From NCBI GenBank assembly GCA_958009055.1, contig OY253652.1:372001-436000 (forward strand): DNA of 64,000 bases. Direction: 5' to 3'. Shown here in pieces: positions 1 to 8,740 of the stretch. The notes beneath the pieces were generated by a model. The model had not been told where the DNA came from and did no database searches. It saw only the letters and a program-made list of their open reading frames with translations. Both the position numbers and the translations under genes were made by a program. The DNA comes from Choricystis sp. odSpoLacu1. Taxonomy: Eukaryota; Chlorophyta; Trebouxiophyceae. Each line of letters starts with the position of its first letter. The stretch's first letter is position 1.

Positions 1-2
1 TG

Positions 3-1094
3 GATGTGGCTCTCTGGGCGGGCGCCCCTGACGCGGTCGCAGCTTGGACGGCCGGCCCCCTGCCCTGGGATGGCGTGGGGCGGGAGGTGGTGGTGGAGTA
101 CGCGACGGATTTGTTGGAGAGTGCGGGGGGCGGCGGCGACCCCACCCCTCCTGCCATCCTCCACACCGACTCCAACGGCCGCCGCCTGCTGCGCCGGGTG
201 CAGGACGCCCGCCCCTCGTGGTCGCTGAACGTGGCGGAGCCGGTGGCGGGCAACTACTATCCGGTGGCAGCGTTGGCTGTCGTGAGAGGCGACGGCGGCG
301 CCACCCCCTCCTCCGCCACCTCTTTCGCCGTCGCCGTCGACCGCGGCCAGGGCGCCGCCTCCCTGCGCCGCGGCGCCATCGAGTTCATGCTGCACCGCCG
401 CCTGGCGGTGGATGACACGCGGGGCGTGGTGGAGCCGTTGAGCGAAACGGCGTGCGGGTGCCGGAGTTGTGGCTGCGGCGGCCTGGCGGTTGCAGGCCAC
501 CACGTGCTGGCCGTGGCGTCGGGCGACGAGGCTGGCGCCATTGCCGCCCGGGAAGCCGCGCTGGCGGCGTCCAGACCGGTGGTGCTGGTGTTTGGGGAGG
601 GGGCGGCGGTGGCGGCGGCGCGGCGCGCAAACACGCGCCTGGCCACCACCCCTCCACCCGTCGCCTCCCTGCCCGCCAACGTGCACTTGATGTCCTTGGA
701 CCCGGTGGACGGGGATGGTGGCGCTGTCATGATCCGGCTGGCCCATTTGTACGGGGCGAATGAATGTGGGAGTGGAGGAAAGGACCCCCCCCGCTCCGAC
801 GGGCGCACACTTATCACCCCACCACCCTCCACCGCCTGCTCCCCCACCACCGTCGACCTAAGCGCCATCGTCCCAGGCATCCTATTCGACAGCGTGACCG
901 AGACGACGGTGGCCGGGGTGCGCAGGTTGAGCGAGGTGCGGCGCGCGCGGTGGCCGGTGGACGGGGAGGAGGCGAGTGAAGAAAACAGCGCGCAGCCCGC
1001 ATTTTTTGAGTGCGATAGCGGCTGCCACAGCAAGCCGCTGGCCGTGACGCTGGAACCGCTGCAAGTGCGCACGTTTGTGGCGAGAGTGAAGTAA
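3..1094 (+). CDS. Lysosomal/vacuolar-type alpha-mannosidase (GH38), C-terminal part
   Basis: The frame is open to the left edge, so this is the last ~363 residues of a protein of roughly 1000. The segment TDSNGRRLLRRVQDARPSW, then EPVAGNYYPV, DRGQGAASL and EFMLHRRLAVDD, is the typical C-terminal beta-domain of GH38 class II alpha-mannosidases that trim N-glycans in the vacuole, lysosome or Golgi. A cysteine cluster (ACGCRSCGCGG) interrupts the region after the EPLSET motif and looks lineage-specific. The protein ends in VRTFVARVK, like plant homologues, followed by TAA. The catalytic Asp and zinc ligands lie outside the window, so activity cannot be judged. Family assignment is firm; the exact compartment is inference. 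Confidence 0.85.
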   Translation, partial: DVALWAGAPDAVAAWTAGPLPWDGVGREVVVEYATDLLESAGGGGDPTPPAILHTDSNGRRLLRRVQDARPSWSLNVAEPVAGNYYPVAALAVVRGDGGATPSSATSFAVAVDRGQGAASLRRGAIEFMLHRRLAVDDTRGVVEPLSETACGCRSCGCGGLAVAGHHVLAVASGDEAGAIAAREAALAASRPVVLVFGEGAAVAAARRANTRLATTPPPVASLPANVHLMSLDPVDGDGGAVMIRLAHLYGANECGSGGKDPPRSDGRTLITPPPSTACSPTTVDLSAIVPGILFDSVTETTVAGVRRLSEVRRARWPVDGEEASEENSAQPAFFECDSGCHSKPLAVTLEPLQVRTFVARVK

Positions 1095-1177
1095 GAAAGA
1101 CGACGGTGTAACGTGGCTTAAAAGGGGGGTTTAAAAACGACCAACAAAAAAACCTAAAGAAACGCTCTCTCTCCTTC

Positions 1178-1726
1178 TCACGTCGCGTCCGCAATGGACG
1201 GCACCGCCCGCGCCGACGCCGCCGCCGCCACCGCGGGCAGCAGGGGCACGTCGGCGGCCGGCATTTCATAGTCGTTCAGTTTGGACACGTCGACCCACGC
1301 CAAGGCTTGGCCCTCCGCCCCCACAGCGCCCACACTCCCCGTCCACTCAGACACAGAGAACAGTGGCATGATCAAGTGGATGCCGCCCTCGTACACGTGG
1401 GACGCAAAGGTGAGGGGGGTGAGGGCGGACGGGGCGACGGTGACGCCCAGTTCTTCACGCAGCTCACGCACCAGGGCGGTTTCCAGGGTTTCGCCGGGGG
1501 CGAGCTTGCCGCCCGGGAATTCCCACAGGCCGGCCATGTGTTTGCCGGCGGGCCGTTGAGCCAGCAGGACGCGGCCGCGGTCGTCGAACATGGCGGCGGC
1601 AGCGACAAGGGTGGGGGGTGGCGTGGGCGACGCCATGGCGGTGGCGGCAAAGGCGGTGCGACGACGAGTGGCGGGGGGAAGGAGGCGGGAGGCGAGGCGG
1701 GAGGTGGAGACGAGGGAGGGGCGCAT
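1178..1726 (-). CDS. MutT-like NUDIX hydrolase with organelle-type leader
   Basis: Single-exon, 182-residue protein. The NUDIX box GX5EX7REUXEEXGU is complete at residues ~73-95 ([20 protein letters not shown], then ELGV). The flanks [28 protein letters not shown] and the late [13 protein letters not shown] are those of bacterial MutT-type (d)NTP pyrophosphatases, closest in feel to alphaproteobacterial ones. Such enzymes remove oxidised nucleotides such as 8-oxo-dGTP. The first ~35 residues are Arg/Ser/Ala-rich without acidic residues, like a mitochondrial or plastid presequence; a second Met at residue 31 could give a cytosolic form. It is convergent with the mannosidase gene and lies upstream of the U4 gene on the other strand. 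Substrate is inference. Confidence 0.85.
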   Translation of the reverse strand: MRPSLVSTSRLASRLLPPATRRRTAFAATAMASPTPPPTLVAAAAMFDDRGRVLLAQRPAGKHMAGLWEFPGGKLAPGETLETALVRELREELGVTVAPSALTPLTFASHVYEGGIHLIMPLFSVSEWTGSVGAVGAEGQALAWVDVSKLNDYEMPAADVPLLPAVAAAASARAVPSIADAT

Positions 1727-2020
1727 GCTGCTGTCACGTCGAGTTTGTGCTGCTGGTTTTCGGTCGTCCGCGCTTCAAACCCTCTTAACCCACGGGTCAC
1801 CCTTTTTTGGCTTTGGAGGTTGGTCACACCCCCGTCGACGATCTTCCAGCCATCAATCCCAGTCGACAGCAAAACATTTAACTCAAAGAAGCTCACCAAG
1901 TGGTGCTGGCCCCCGCCAACCACCCAGCGATGATCACACCCCACCCCTACGTCATAGGTGTTACCCGCCGCCGCTAACCGCATCGCCATAGATCAAGCTT
2001 TTGCCTGCCCTTCCTTCCCT
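1727..2020. other. Spacer between NUDIX start and U4 snRNA
   Basis: About 290 bp without a convincing gene and with lower GC than the coding regions. It should hold the NUDIX promoter and, at its right end, the upstream control region of the U4 gene. The long open frame running through it on the minus strand is only an upstream extension of a NUDIX shadow frame. Confidence 0.5.
1953..1966 (+). promoter_or_regulatory. snRNA upstream element of U4 (CATAG at -68)
   Basis: CATAGGTGTTACCC starts 68 bp before the U4 5' end. The same CATA[G/T] core occurs at -66 (U1), -65 (U2) and about -63 (U5). U4 and U5 share more: CATAG, TTAC, CTAAC and ATCG in the same order. It is probably the algal counterpart of the plant USE or metazoan PSE, judged by position and recurrence only. 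Confidence 0.5.
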
Positions 2021-2160
2021 ATCTTTGCGCATGGGGCACTGACATGATCTGTGAGGTCTTACCGAGATATGTCGTTTGCTGATTGAAAACTAAACCAAGC
2101 CCCACCCGAATAACACCTCTGTGTTGTCGGGAAATTTTTCTTCGTCCCCAAAAGGGATAC
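2021..2160 (+). ncRNA. U4: U4 spliceosomal snRNA
   Basis: The RNA starts AUCUUUGCGCA, the U4 5' end that pairs with U6 (stem II). The 5' stem-loop carries the 15.5K/Snu13 k-turn, GUGAGGUCUUACCGAG (canonical AUGAGGUUUAUCCGAG). Next comes UUUGCUGAUUGAAAACU, matching the U4/U6 stem I segment UUGCUAAUUGAAAACU. A perfect central stem follows (CCCGAAUAACAC / GUGUUGUCGGG, loop CUCU), then the Sm site GAAAUUUUUCU and a terminal hairpin GUCCC-CAAAA-GGGAU. Order and spacing match U4 throughout. The 3' end is approximate. U4 carries U6 into the tri-snRNP. Identified by eye from remembered consensus; no covariance model was run. Confidence 0.92.
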
Positions 2161-2359
2161 CTTTTCAATCGAAGACAGTGGGAAATGGCGGCGTTGGCGT
2201 AGTCAGGGGGGGTTGGTGGGCCTGGCGGGTTTGCACGGAATCGCACACAACAAACGCTGAGAACTGTGATAATCAGACCCCCCAGCCCAGCTGGGCCGAG
2301 CTGGGCGCCCGGAGTGACCCTTGGCGGAAGGGGAAGCTGGAGTAGGCTGCGTTGACTTT

Positions 2360-2476
2360 GAGAGGTTGGCCTGTAGCCATGTAAAAATTGATGACGCTGC
2401 TTTTATAGCTGACTTCTCAGAAAATCCGAGAAAAAGGCGCGGGTTTTGGATGAAGAAACCAGCTGCAGCTTGGTTC
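2360..2476 (-). ncRNA. U5: U5 spliceosomal snRNA
   Basis: Read on the minus strand. Nested stems GCUGC/GCAGC, AGCUG/CAGCU, CUUC/GAAG, AAAA/UUUU and CCG/CGG close an 11-nt loop CGCCUUUUUCU (2429-2439). This is the size and sequence of U5 loop I (canonical CGCCUUUUACU), except that the near-invariant A is U. The outer strand reads CUGGUUUCUUCA, as in other U5 RNAs. After the stem come the Sm site CAAUUUUUAC (2381-2390) and the 3' hairpin UGGC-UACAG-GCCA. U5 loop I holds the exons during both splicing steps. The U5 3' end faces the U4 3' end about 200 bp away. Both ends are accurate to a few bases only. Confidence 0.85.
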
Positions 2477-2524
2477 GAGGATGAGAAGTGGAAAGAATAA
2501 AAACAACTGGGTCGATGTTAGGTG

Positions 2525-2538
2525 ATGTAATCGCTATG
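2525..2538 (-). promoter_or_regulatory. snRNA upstream element of U5 (CATAG at about -63)
   Basis: CATAGCGATTACAT on the minus strand, about 63 bp before the U5 5' end, then CACCTAACATCG. It matches the U4 element in core and in the order of the following TTAC, TAAC and ATCG blocks. A T-rich TTTTTATTC stretch lies near -30, where plant Pol II snRNA genes carry a TATA box. Confidence 0.5.
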
Positions 2539-2915
2539 TTTTCGTTTTTTTGGTGAGAGAGGGAGAAGTCGGTCGCTGCCCCCCTGCCGCGTCGCGGCAG
2601 CAGGGGCAGCAGGCCACACAAAAAAGCATGTGTTTGTGTCCTGATTGCATCGTGCTGGGGCAGAGTGTGGGAGGAGGGAACGACTCTGTTTTTTCAGGCA
2701 GAAATTGGGGTAAACAATGACCCCCACCGCCGCCGAGCCGCAGGGAGGGAGGGGCGGCAAAGGCAAGGATGGGCTTGGGGGGAGGGAGGGTGGTGGTCGT
2801 GCGTTGTGGATAGGGAGCGTAAAAATGGTTGATAAAAAAACACGCGTCGAAACCGACGCGGACCGAGACGGGCGCGTTTGGCGCCTTTGTCCCCGTCGAT
2901 GACGTGCCCGCCGAC
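2539..2915. other. Spacer upstream of U5 and of the small ORF
   Basis: About 375 bp. It holds short frames in all directions but none with family resemblance. It contains purine-rich GGGAGG runs and the presumed promoter of the ORF at 2916. Confidence 0.4.
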
Positions 2916-3185
2916 ATGGTGATTGGTGGTGTCGACCACTACCTGCTGGCGGTGCCGATGGCGCGCCCCGTGATCCGGGACGCCGTCGTGCGCGAGGGGT
3001 GGCCCGCCCTCGAGCGCGCGGCCGAGGCCGCGCGCGCCGGGGGGGCGCCGCTGGCAGTGCCGGCGCCGTTGGAGGTGGCCTACGACGCTGAACTGGCGGC
3101 CGCGGAGGCGGCCGCCAACCAGGCGGAGTCGATCGCTGACGAGGAGGACGAGGGGGAGGAGGACGTAGTTTGTGTGGCGGGATAG
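2916..3185 (+). CDS. Small hypothetical protein with acidic tail
   Basis: From the ATG at 2916 this frame encodes 89 residues. It begins MVIGGVDHYLLAVPMARPV, has an Ala/Glu-rich helical middle, and ends in the acidic run DEEDEGEEDVV before TAG. The frame is open further upstream without an ATG, and the upstream residues (AFVPVDDVPAD) also look coding, so an unseen 5' exon may supply the true start. I do not recognise the family. Support is codon use, length and plausible composition only. Confidence 0.35.
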   Translation: MVIGGVDHYLLAVPMARPVIRDAVVREGWPALERAAEAARAGGAPLAVPAPLEVAYDAELAAAEAAANQAESIADEEDEGEEDVVCVAG

Positions 3186-3981
3186 GGCGATGAGGAGGAT
3201 TGGGCGTACTTTGCTGCTTTAGAGGCGGCGCTGGAGCGTTCAGATTCAGAGTGATTGCCTGTGTGTGCGTGTGTGTCTGTGTGTGTGTGAAAACGGACGA
3301 ACCCTGCTCTTTTTGTGTAGGAGAGAGGGAGGGAGGGAGAGAGTGTGTGTTGCATAATGACGAAAACTATTTTTTCCCCACCACCGCCCCCCACTTGCTT
3401 CTCCTGCTGCGATGGCGGCGTCAAGGGGGCTAGAGTGAGCGTGTGTATGTGTGCCTGTGTTAGAGAAAAAATCACGCCTTTTGGGTGTTTTGGGCGGGCG
3501 GAGAGAAGAGCAGAGAGGGGAGAGAGTTGCTGGGTGTAGGAGGCAAAAAGAAAAAAAAAAACGCGCCGCCGCCGCCTCCACTCTCACTCTCCTCCTTCCA
3601 GCCCGCCGGCCCCATCCTGGCCGGCACATCAGCCTCTCTATCCACACCAGCAGCATGGAGCTAGCCTTGGCGGCGGCGGCCGCGCCGACGCAAAGCTGGG
3701 AAATCGGCGCCGGCGCCGGCGCCTGTGCGCCCGCCCCAGTGCCTGCTTCTGCGTCAAACACGGGGCGCTCACCCCAGCGCCGGACGCTGCACCGGGCCAG
3801 ACTCACAGCTGAAGCAGCGTGGCTCACATAGCGCCAACCGCCACTTGTTCGCGCGCGTGTGCGTCGAGTTGGGCGTGGCTCTCGTCACAACTCGTTTTCT
3901 AAAGTTTGTAGATTCTCGATTAAAACCTCGAGCCCCCCCTTTCCAAGCTCCAAACACAGCAGCACACTCTCCACCGCAGTC
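3186..3981. other. Intergenic stretch before NAA40
   Basis: About 800 bp with no recognised gene. It holds a short TG-rich microsatellite near 3257-3290, an oligo-A run near 3549 and a GCC-rich patch near 3670-3730. A 59-residue frame from the ATG at 3655 (MELALAAAAAPTQSWEIG) has no family resemblance and I do not call it. Confidence 0.45.
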
Positions 3982-5056
3982 ATGGCGCCGTCCGCGAAAG
4001 ATCGGAAGCAGCGGCGCAAGGAGGTGAGAGGGCCAACCGACGCGCCGTTTTTTGAATCCCTTCGCGCTCCCCCCCGTCCACGCCCACGCTCCCTCCCCCC
4101 CACCACACACACACCAGGAAGCGGCCGCCCTGGCCCAAGCCCAGCAGCTGGTCAACCGGTTGAACGAGGTGAGAGGGTGTTGGTGAGGAGGGCGCGCGCA
4201 TCGAAGCCCGATGCGAAATGCTGCAACCTCCCTCTCCTCTCTCACACGCGTCACACTCCACACACACAGCAACCCGACATCTTCGCCGACTTGCCCGCCT
4301 TCCGCGCCTACGCCCGCCGCGGCCTGGACGTGGAGCTGTCGTTTGCCAATGCAGCGGACTTGAGTGCTGCGGACGCGAAAGCCGTGTTTGATCTGTGCAA
4401 GGTAAGGATGGATGGGGGTCCTGGCCTGCTGGTTGGTGCAGGCGGTGGGATGGGTCGGACAGCGGGGGCGATCACGGCAGGAGAAGGCACACCCTCACTC
4501 TCCCCTCCCCACCCCCCCACCCCACCTCTCTCAGCTCAACATGGAGGCCGCCTACAACACCGCCTGGGGCTGGTCCGACGCCGCCAAGCGGGAGGAGTTG
4601 ACGGCGGACGCTGCCCGCTTCATCCTCGTGCGCCCGCGCGTTGCGGACGGCACACCCCCTGCCTCCCCCCCTCCTCCCCCTCTGGCCTACGCGCACTTCC
4701 GCTACGAACTGGCCGACCACCCCGCCACAGACGCCGTGCTGTATGTCTACGAAATCCAGCTGGCGGCGAGTGTGCAACGTGCCGGCCTCGGCCGCTTCTT
4801 GATGCAGCTCCTCGAACTCACCGCCCGCCGCGCAGGCTTAGCCGCCATCACGCTCACCGTGCAAGACATCAATGAGAGTGCGCGCGCGCTGTACGCGGGG
4901 CTGGGTTATGTGAAGGATGAAGGGTCGCCGGAAGTGGGGGATGAGGAAGGGTTTCACATTTTGATCAAGAAGCTGCCGCCCAAGGTGGCGCAGCCGGCGG
5001 CGGTGGGCAAGGCCGCGGTGGCGAGCGTGGCCACTGTGGTGGCCAAGTGCTTGTGA
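3982..5056 (+). CDS. NAA40: N-alpha-acetyltransferase 40 (NatD)
   Basis: Four exons, all phase 0: 3982-4023, 4118-4168, 4270-4401 and 4535-5056, giving 248 residues (human about 237). The basic N-terminus MAPSAKDRKQRRKE leads into a GNAT fold. Exon 4 has the acetyl-CoA loop VQRAGLGRFLMQLLE, an RxxGxG-type motif, followed by LTVQDINESARALYAGLGY and EEGFHILIKKLP, as in NAA40. NatD acetylates the N-terminal Ser of histones H4 and H2A co-translationally. Three introns use GTGAG or GTAAG donors and C-rich tracts with CAG acceptors. A Pro-rich loop (residues ~110-115) is inserted in the catalytic domain. Activity is inferred from the family. Confidence 0.9.
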
Positions 5057-5547
5057 AGAGGGAAATGGTGGTGGCGGTGATGGGGGAAGGAGGCGACAAC
5101 GCGACGAAACCAACAAAAAATCCACACTCACCAAAAAAATGCAATGAACTCTGCTCACTGTTGATTTCAATTTCTAGGAGGCAGCGCAAACGAGGGAGCC
5201 ATGCTTTGGCGTGCCCTGCGGACGGCAAAACCAGGGCAACCACAAACCACGATACAGTGCGCCGACCGAAAAAACGACGGCCCACTCTCTTTCCCCCTTC
5301 TTTCTGGCGCCCCGCTTTTCCCTCTCCCTCCCCTCCCCGCACCGCGTCTCGGGAGGGGGCCCCCACACATACCCTCTCACGGCCGCCGTGCCCTGGGAGG
5401 GAGTGGGACGGCTGGAGAGGCCTCCCCGCCCCCCCACATCGGGCAACGGCCGCTCTCATTTGAGGGCGACCGCTCGTTTCAAACGCCCCGCCCCGGGCCT
5501 GCGGCCAGGCGTCTCTCCTGACCGCGCACCCGGGGACCTTAACCAAC
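5057..5547. other. Intergenic stretch without a gene
   Basis: About 490 bp, C- and purine-rich. Long overlapping frames on both strands reflect GC bias only; none resembles a protein family. It must hold the NAA40 terminator and the promoter of the next gene. Confidence 0.45.
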
Positions 5548-8199
5548 ATGCCCACCTCCAACGCGGACGAGGTGGCCCTGCCCGACGGCGCGCCGTCTGA
5601 GGGCGCGGGCGAGCACGGCGACGGCGGCGGCGCGAGCTACGGCAGCCCGGTGAGTGGTTGATTGGGTGGGGTGTGGGGGCGTCCCGCCTCCCATCGCGAC
5701 AAGCAGGCGCGCACGCGTGTGGCGGTCTGTCGTGACACTGTCGGAGAGGGGGAGGAGAGGAGGCGAGGAAGAGAGGAGACGCGCCGCGGGACCGCAAACC
5801 GAAAAACCGACCCCCTTTTCCCTCCCTCCCCTTCCCCCCGTCCACAGCGCATAGCCCGGTCCCAAGTCTCCACCGCCGTCTCCTTTGGCGACGCGAGGCG
5901 CCCCCCTCCCCAGGCCGCCGGGTCGGCGGCGGTGGGATCACGGTCGGGCGGTGAGTCGGCGCTGTCTGCGGCGGAAGCGGCGGGGGACGACGCCAAGCCG
6001 CCTGATGGTGAGAGTGGTGTTGGTTGGCGTGTGGTGTCAGCAGTCGTCGCGCTGTGCTTTTTTTGCTAACCTCTTTTTTCCCCTCCCACAGCCGAGGACT
6101 CATCCCTCCCCGCCGCGCGCCACCACCCCGCCTCCCCCGCGCCTCCACCAGCCGGCCCATCCTCCGCCGCCCAACCAGCAGCAGGCACGCCGGTCGCCCC
6201 CATCCTCCTTCATCCACCGCCGCCGCCGCCGCCACCCCCGCTTCCGGGGCCTGCGGCGGCGGCGGCGGCCGCGTTGTTGCAACAGCCCGCATTGGCAGCT
6301 GCCACATCCGTCCTGTCGTCCGCGTTGCGGGACGCTGCTGCGGCGGCCGCTTTACCACCGCCTCCGCTCACCGCGCTGCGTGGCACGGCCGCCAACGCCG
6401 CTGCACTCGCAGCCGCGCGCCCCTCCTCCCCTCCCGCGCCGCGCTACCCTGCCTCGCCCTCTGCGAGAGCAGGGTCCAACATGTCGCACACAGCGGCCGG
6501 ACGGTCGCGCGGCGGCGGTGGTGGTGGCCGGGGCGGCGTCACCGCCGCGCGCGGCGCCAGCGCGGCCGCGCCGCTGCCGCCCGCGGCGCGCGCTGCGGCG
6601 CCTGCCCTGCTGCCCACTCTGGTGCCGCCCCCACGCGCCCCGCCCTCTGGCCCGGCAGCCGCCATGCTGATGGATGGCGCGGCCGCGGGAGGCGGTACCC
6701 CCAGCGTGGCGGGCGGGCCGCTGCCGCCTCCGCCGCCGGCGCGGGCGGTGGCGCTGCCGCCACCACCACCACCACCCGCTGCCGTGCCCCAGCCTGCTGA
6801 CGCGCGTGGGTTGAGCCAGCACCCACCTTCGCCGTCTACGTCTGACGCGGCGGGAGCGCGTGCGCCCTCGGCAGGAGGCGGCCTTCCTCCCCTCGCGCGC
6901 CCCGCTGCCGCCCGCGTCGTTTTCGGCGGCGGTGGTGGCGGCGGCGGCGCCGGCTCCGTTGTTATGGCAGGAGGCGGAGGCCATGGGTCGGTGGGCGTCG
7001 GTGGCGGCCAAAACGCCGGCGGCAACACCTCGGCCGTGCTTGGCGGCGGTTCCAGCGACCGCCGGCCCGCCCCCCCGGGCGCCGGCTCCGTGGCGGGTGC
7101 CACCCCTCACCACCATGTGGGTGACTTTGGGGGTGGCCAGGCCGCGTCTGCGGCCGGCCTGGACCGCCGCACCCTTGCCTCCGCTGCCGTCGACGCGCCG
7201 CCAGAGAACGCGGCGTCCGCGGGCGACCCGCCCGTCGGGTCGGCGGCCGCGCCGCCTGTCTTGGCAGCAGTGCCCGTGGTGGCGCCCGCGCCCGCTGTGG
7301 CCGCGGCCGCCGCGGCCGCGCACGCGACGGCTCATGCTGCTGCCTCTGTCCACGCCACCGTTCTCTCCGAGGACGACGGCGGCTCCGGCGTGGTCACCGA
7401 CTCCAGCAGCCTGCGCCGCCGGGGCGAGGGCAGCGAAGGCAGTGGCGAGTCGGGTGGTGTGGGTGGAAGGGCGGCCGCGGCCGCACCATCACCTCCCGCC
7501 CCTCCTCTCGCCTCCCCCCTTGCTCCACCTCCCGCCGCCCCGGCCATCGCCACCATTGCTGCCAGTGGTGCCGCCGCTGGCGGCGGCGGCACCGCGTCTC
7601 CGCCCCCTCCCGCCGCGTCGCGTCGCTCTGCGCCGCCCTCCCCCCCTCGCGACGCGGCCACCCCGCCCCCCGCCACCACGCCGCGCGCCGCGTCCACGTT
7701 GGCGCCCGCGCCCCGTCCCCCCGCGGGCGCGGTGACGTCGCCCCAGCGGGCGCGTGCGGATGGTGTGGCTGCCGCCGCAGGCGACACGCCGCCTGACCAC
7801 CGGTCGGCGCGGTCGTCCGCGGCGGCTGCGCCCGTGCCACCGCCTGCCTCTGGGTCGCGTGGCACCCGCCGCTCAGCCCGCGTCGCGTCGGTGGGGGCGG
7901 CCGTGATGGCGGCCGCAGCGAGCGCGGCTGCAGCCGCAGCATCCGCGGCCACTGGCACAGTCCTCGACGCCGGCGGCCGCCGCGGCGGCCGTGCCCCGCG
8001 CGCTGTGCGCCCCCGCCCCGCCCTCACCGTCGTCATGGCGGCGGGTCTGCCCAGCGGGGCGGAGGATGGGGGCGACTCGCGCGCGCGCGCACGGGGCGGT
8101 GCTGGTGCTCCAGGCCCCAGCGCGCCGCGCACCGCTGGCGCCCGCCGCAGCGCCCGCATCAACCCGCCGGCTGCGAAGCGGCGCAAGGAGGGTGGGTGA
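5548..8199 (+). CDS. Ala/Pro/Gly-rich low-complexity protein, probably nuclear
   Basis: Three exons (5548-5649, 5848-6007, 6092-8199) join in frame to 789 residues. The protein is almost wholly low complexity: poly-Pro, poly-Ala and poly-Gly tracts separated by Ser/Thr-Pro sites, with no folded domain I can place. Two copies of the motif RRSAR[VI] stand near the C-terminus (GTRRSARVASV and GARRSARINPP), and the protein ends PPAAKRRKEGG, a likely nuclear localisation signal. The intact 2.1-kb last exon and correct junction phases argue for a real gene. Function unknown; a chromatin- or RNA-associated scaffold is a guess from composition. It lies just upstream of SPT6 on the same strand. Confidence 0.65.
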
Positions 8200-8740
8200 T
8201 GAAATGAAAGCAACGTTTTTTTGGCTCTGGGCCCACTCTTTTTTATTAGCATCATTCCCCCCCCCTCCCCACACACTATGAAGAAAAAAACAAACCCACC
8301 CCCACCCCCCACCACCGTCCGCACGGCTTTGCATTGATGTTGGCTCGGCAACATGAGAGAGGTTTTTTGAGCAAGTGATGTGAGACGCCGTGGTTCTTTT
8401 TTCTTTTTTCGGTCCCCAACCCTTTTTTTCCATTCCCCCGTCTTCCTCCCTTTTTTCCCAACAACTGCGCCCCCCACTTTTTTGTTTTCGATGCTTTTTT
8501 CGGACGAGCGTCGAAAGGGGGCAGCGGATCGCGCTCCCCCCCCCCGGCGTGTGTGTGTGACTAGAGAAGCGCACGACGGTCGAGAGCGAAAAGAAAAAAC
8601 TGAAGAGAGGTGCTCTCCCATTCTCCCTTTCTTTTTCTCTCCGCACACACACGCACCGCGCCAGCCCGCCGCGTTTGCAGAGAGGCGAGGCTCTCGCAGC
8701 CCCTTCTCGCTTCCCCAGGGCAGCCCCCCCTCCCTCTCCA
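8200..8740. other. Spacer with T/C-rich tracts before SPT6
   Basis: About 540 bp. It holds T-runs around 8215-8250 and alternating T- and C-runs around 8396-8460, consistent with a 3' end and then the SPT6 promoter. No gene recognised on either strand. Confidence 0.45.

Noticed and set aside
3655..3831. 59-residue frame MELALAAAAAPTQSWEIG
   Set aside because: Short, Ala-rich, no similarity, and within the usual length of chance frames at this GC.
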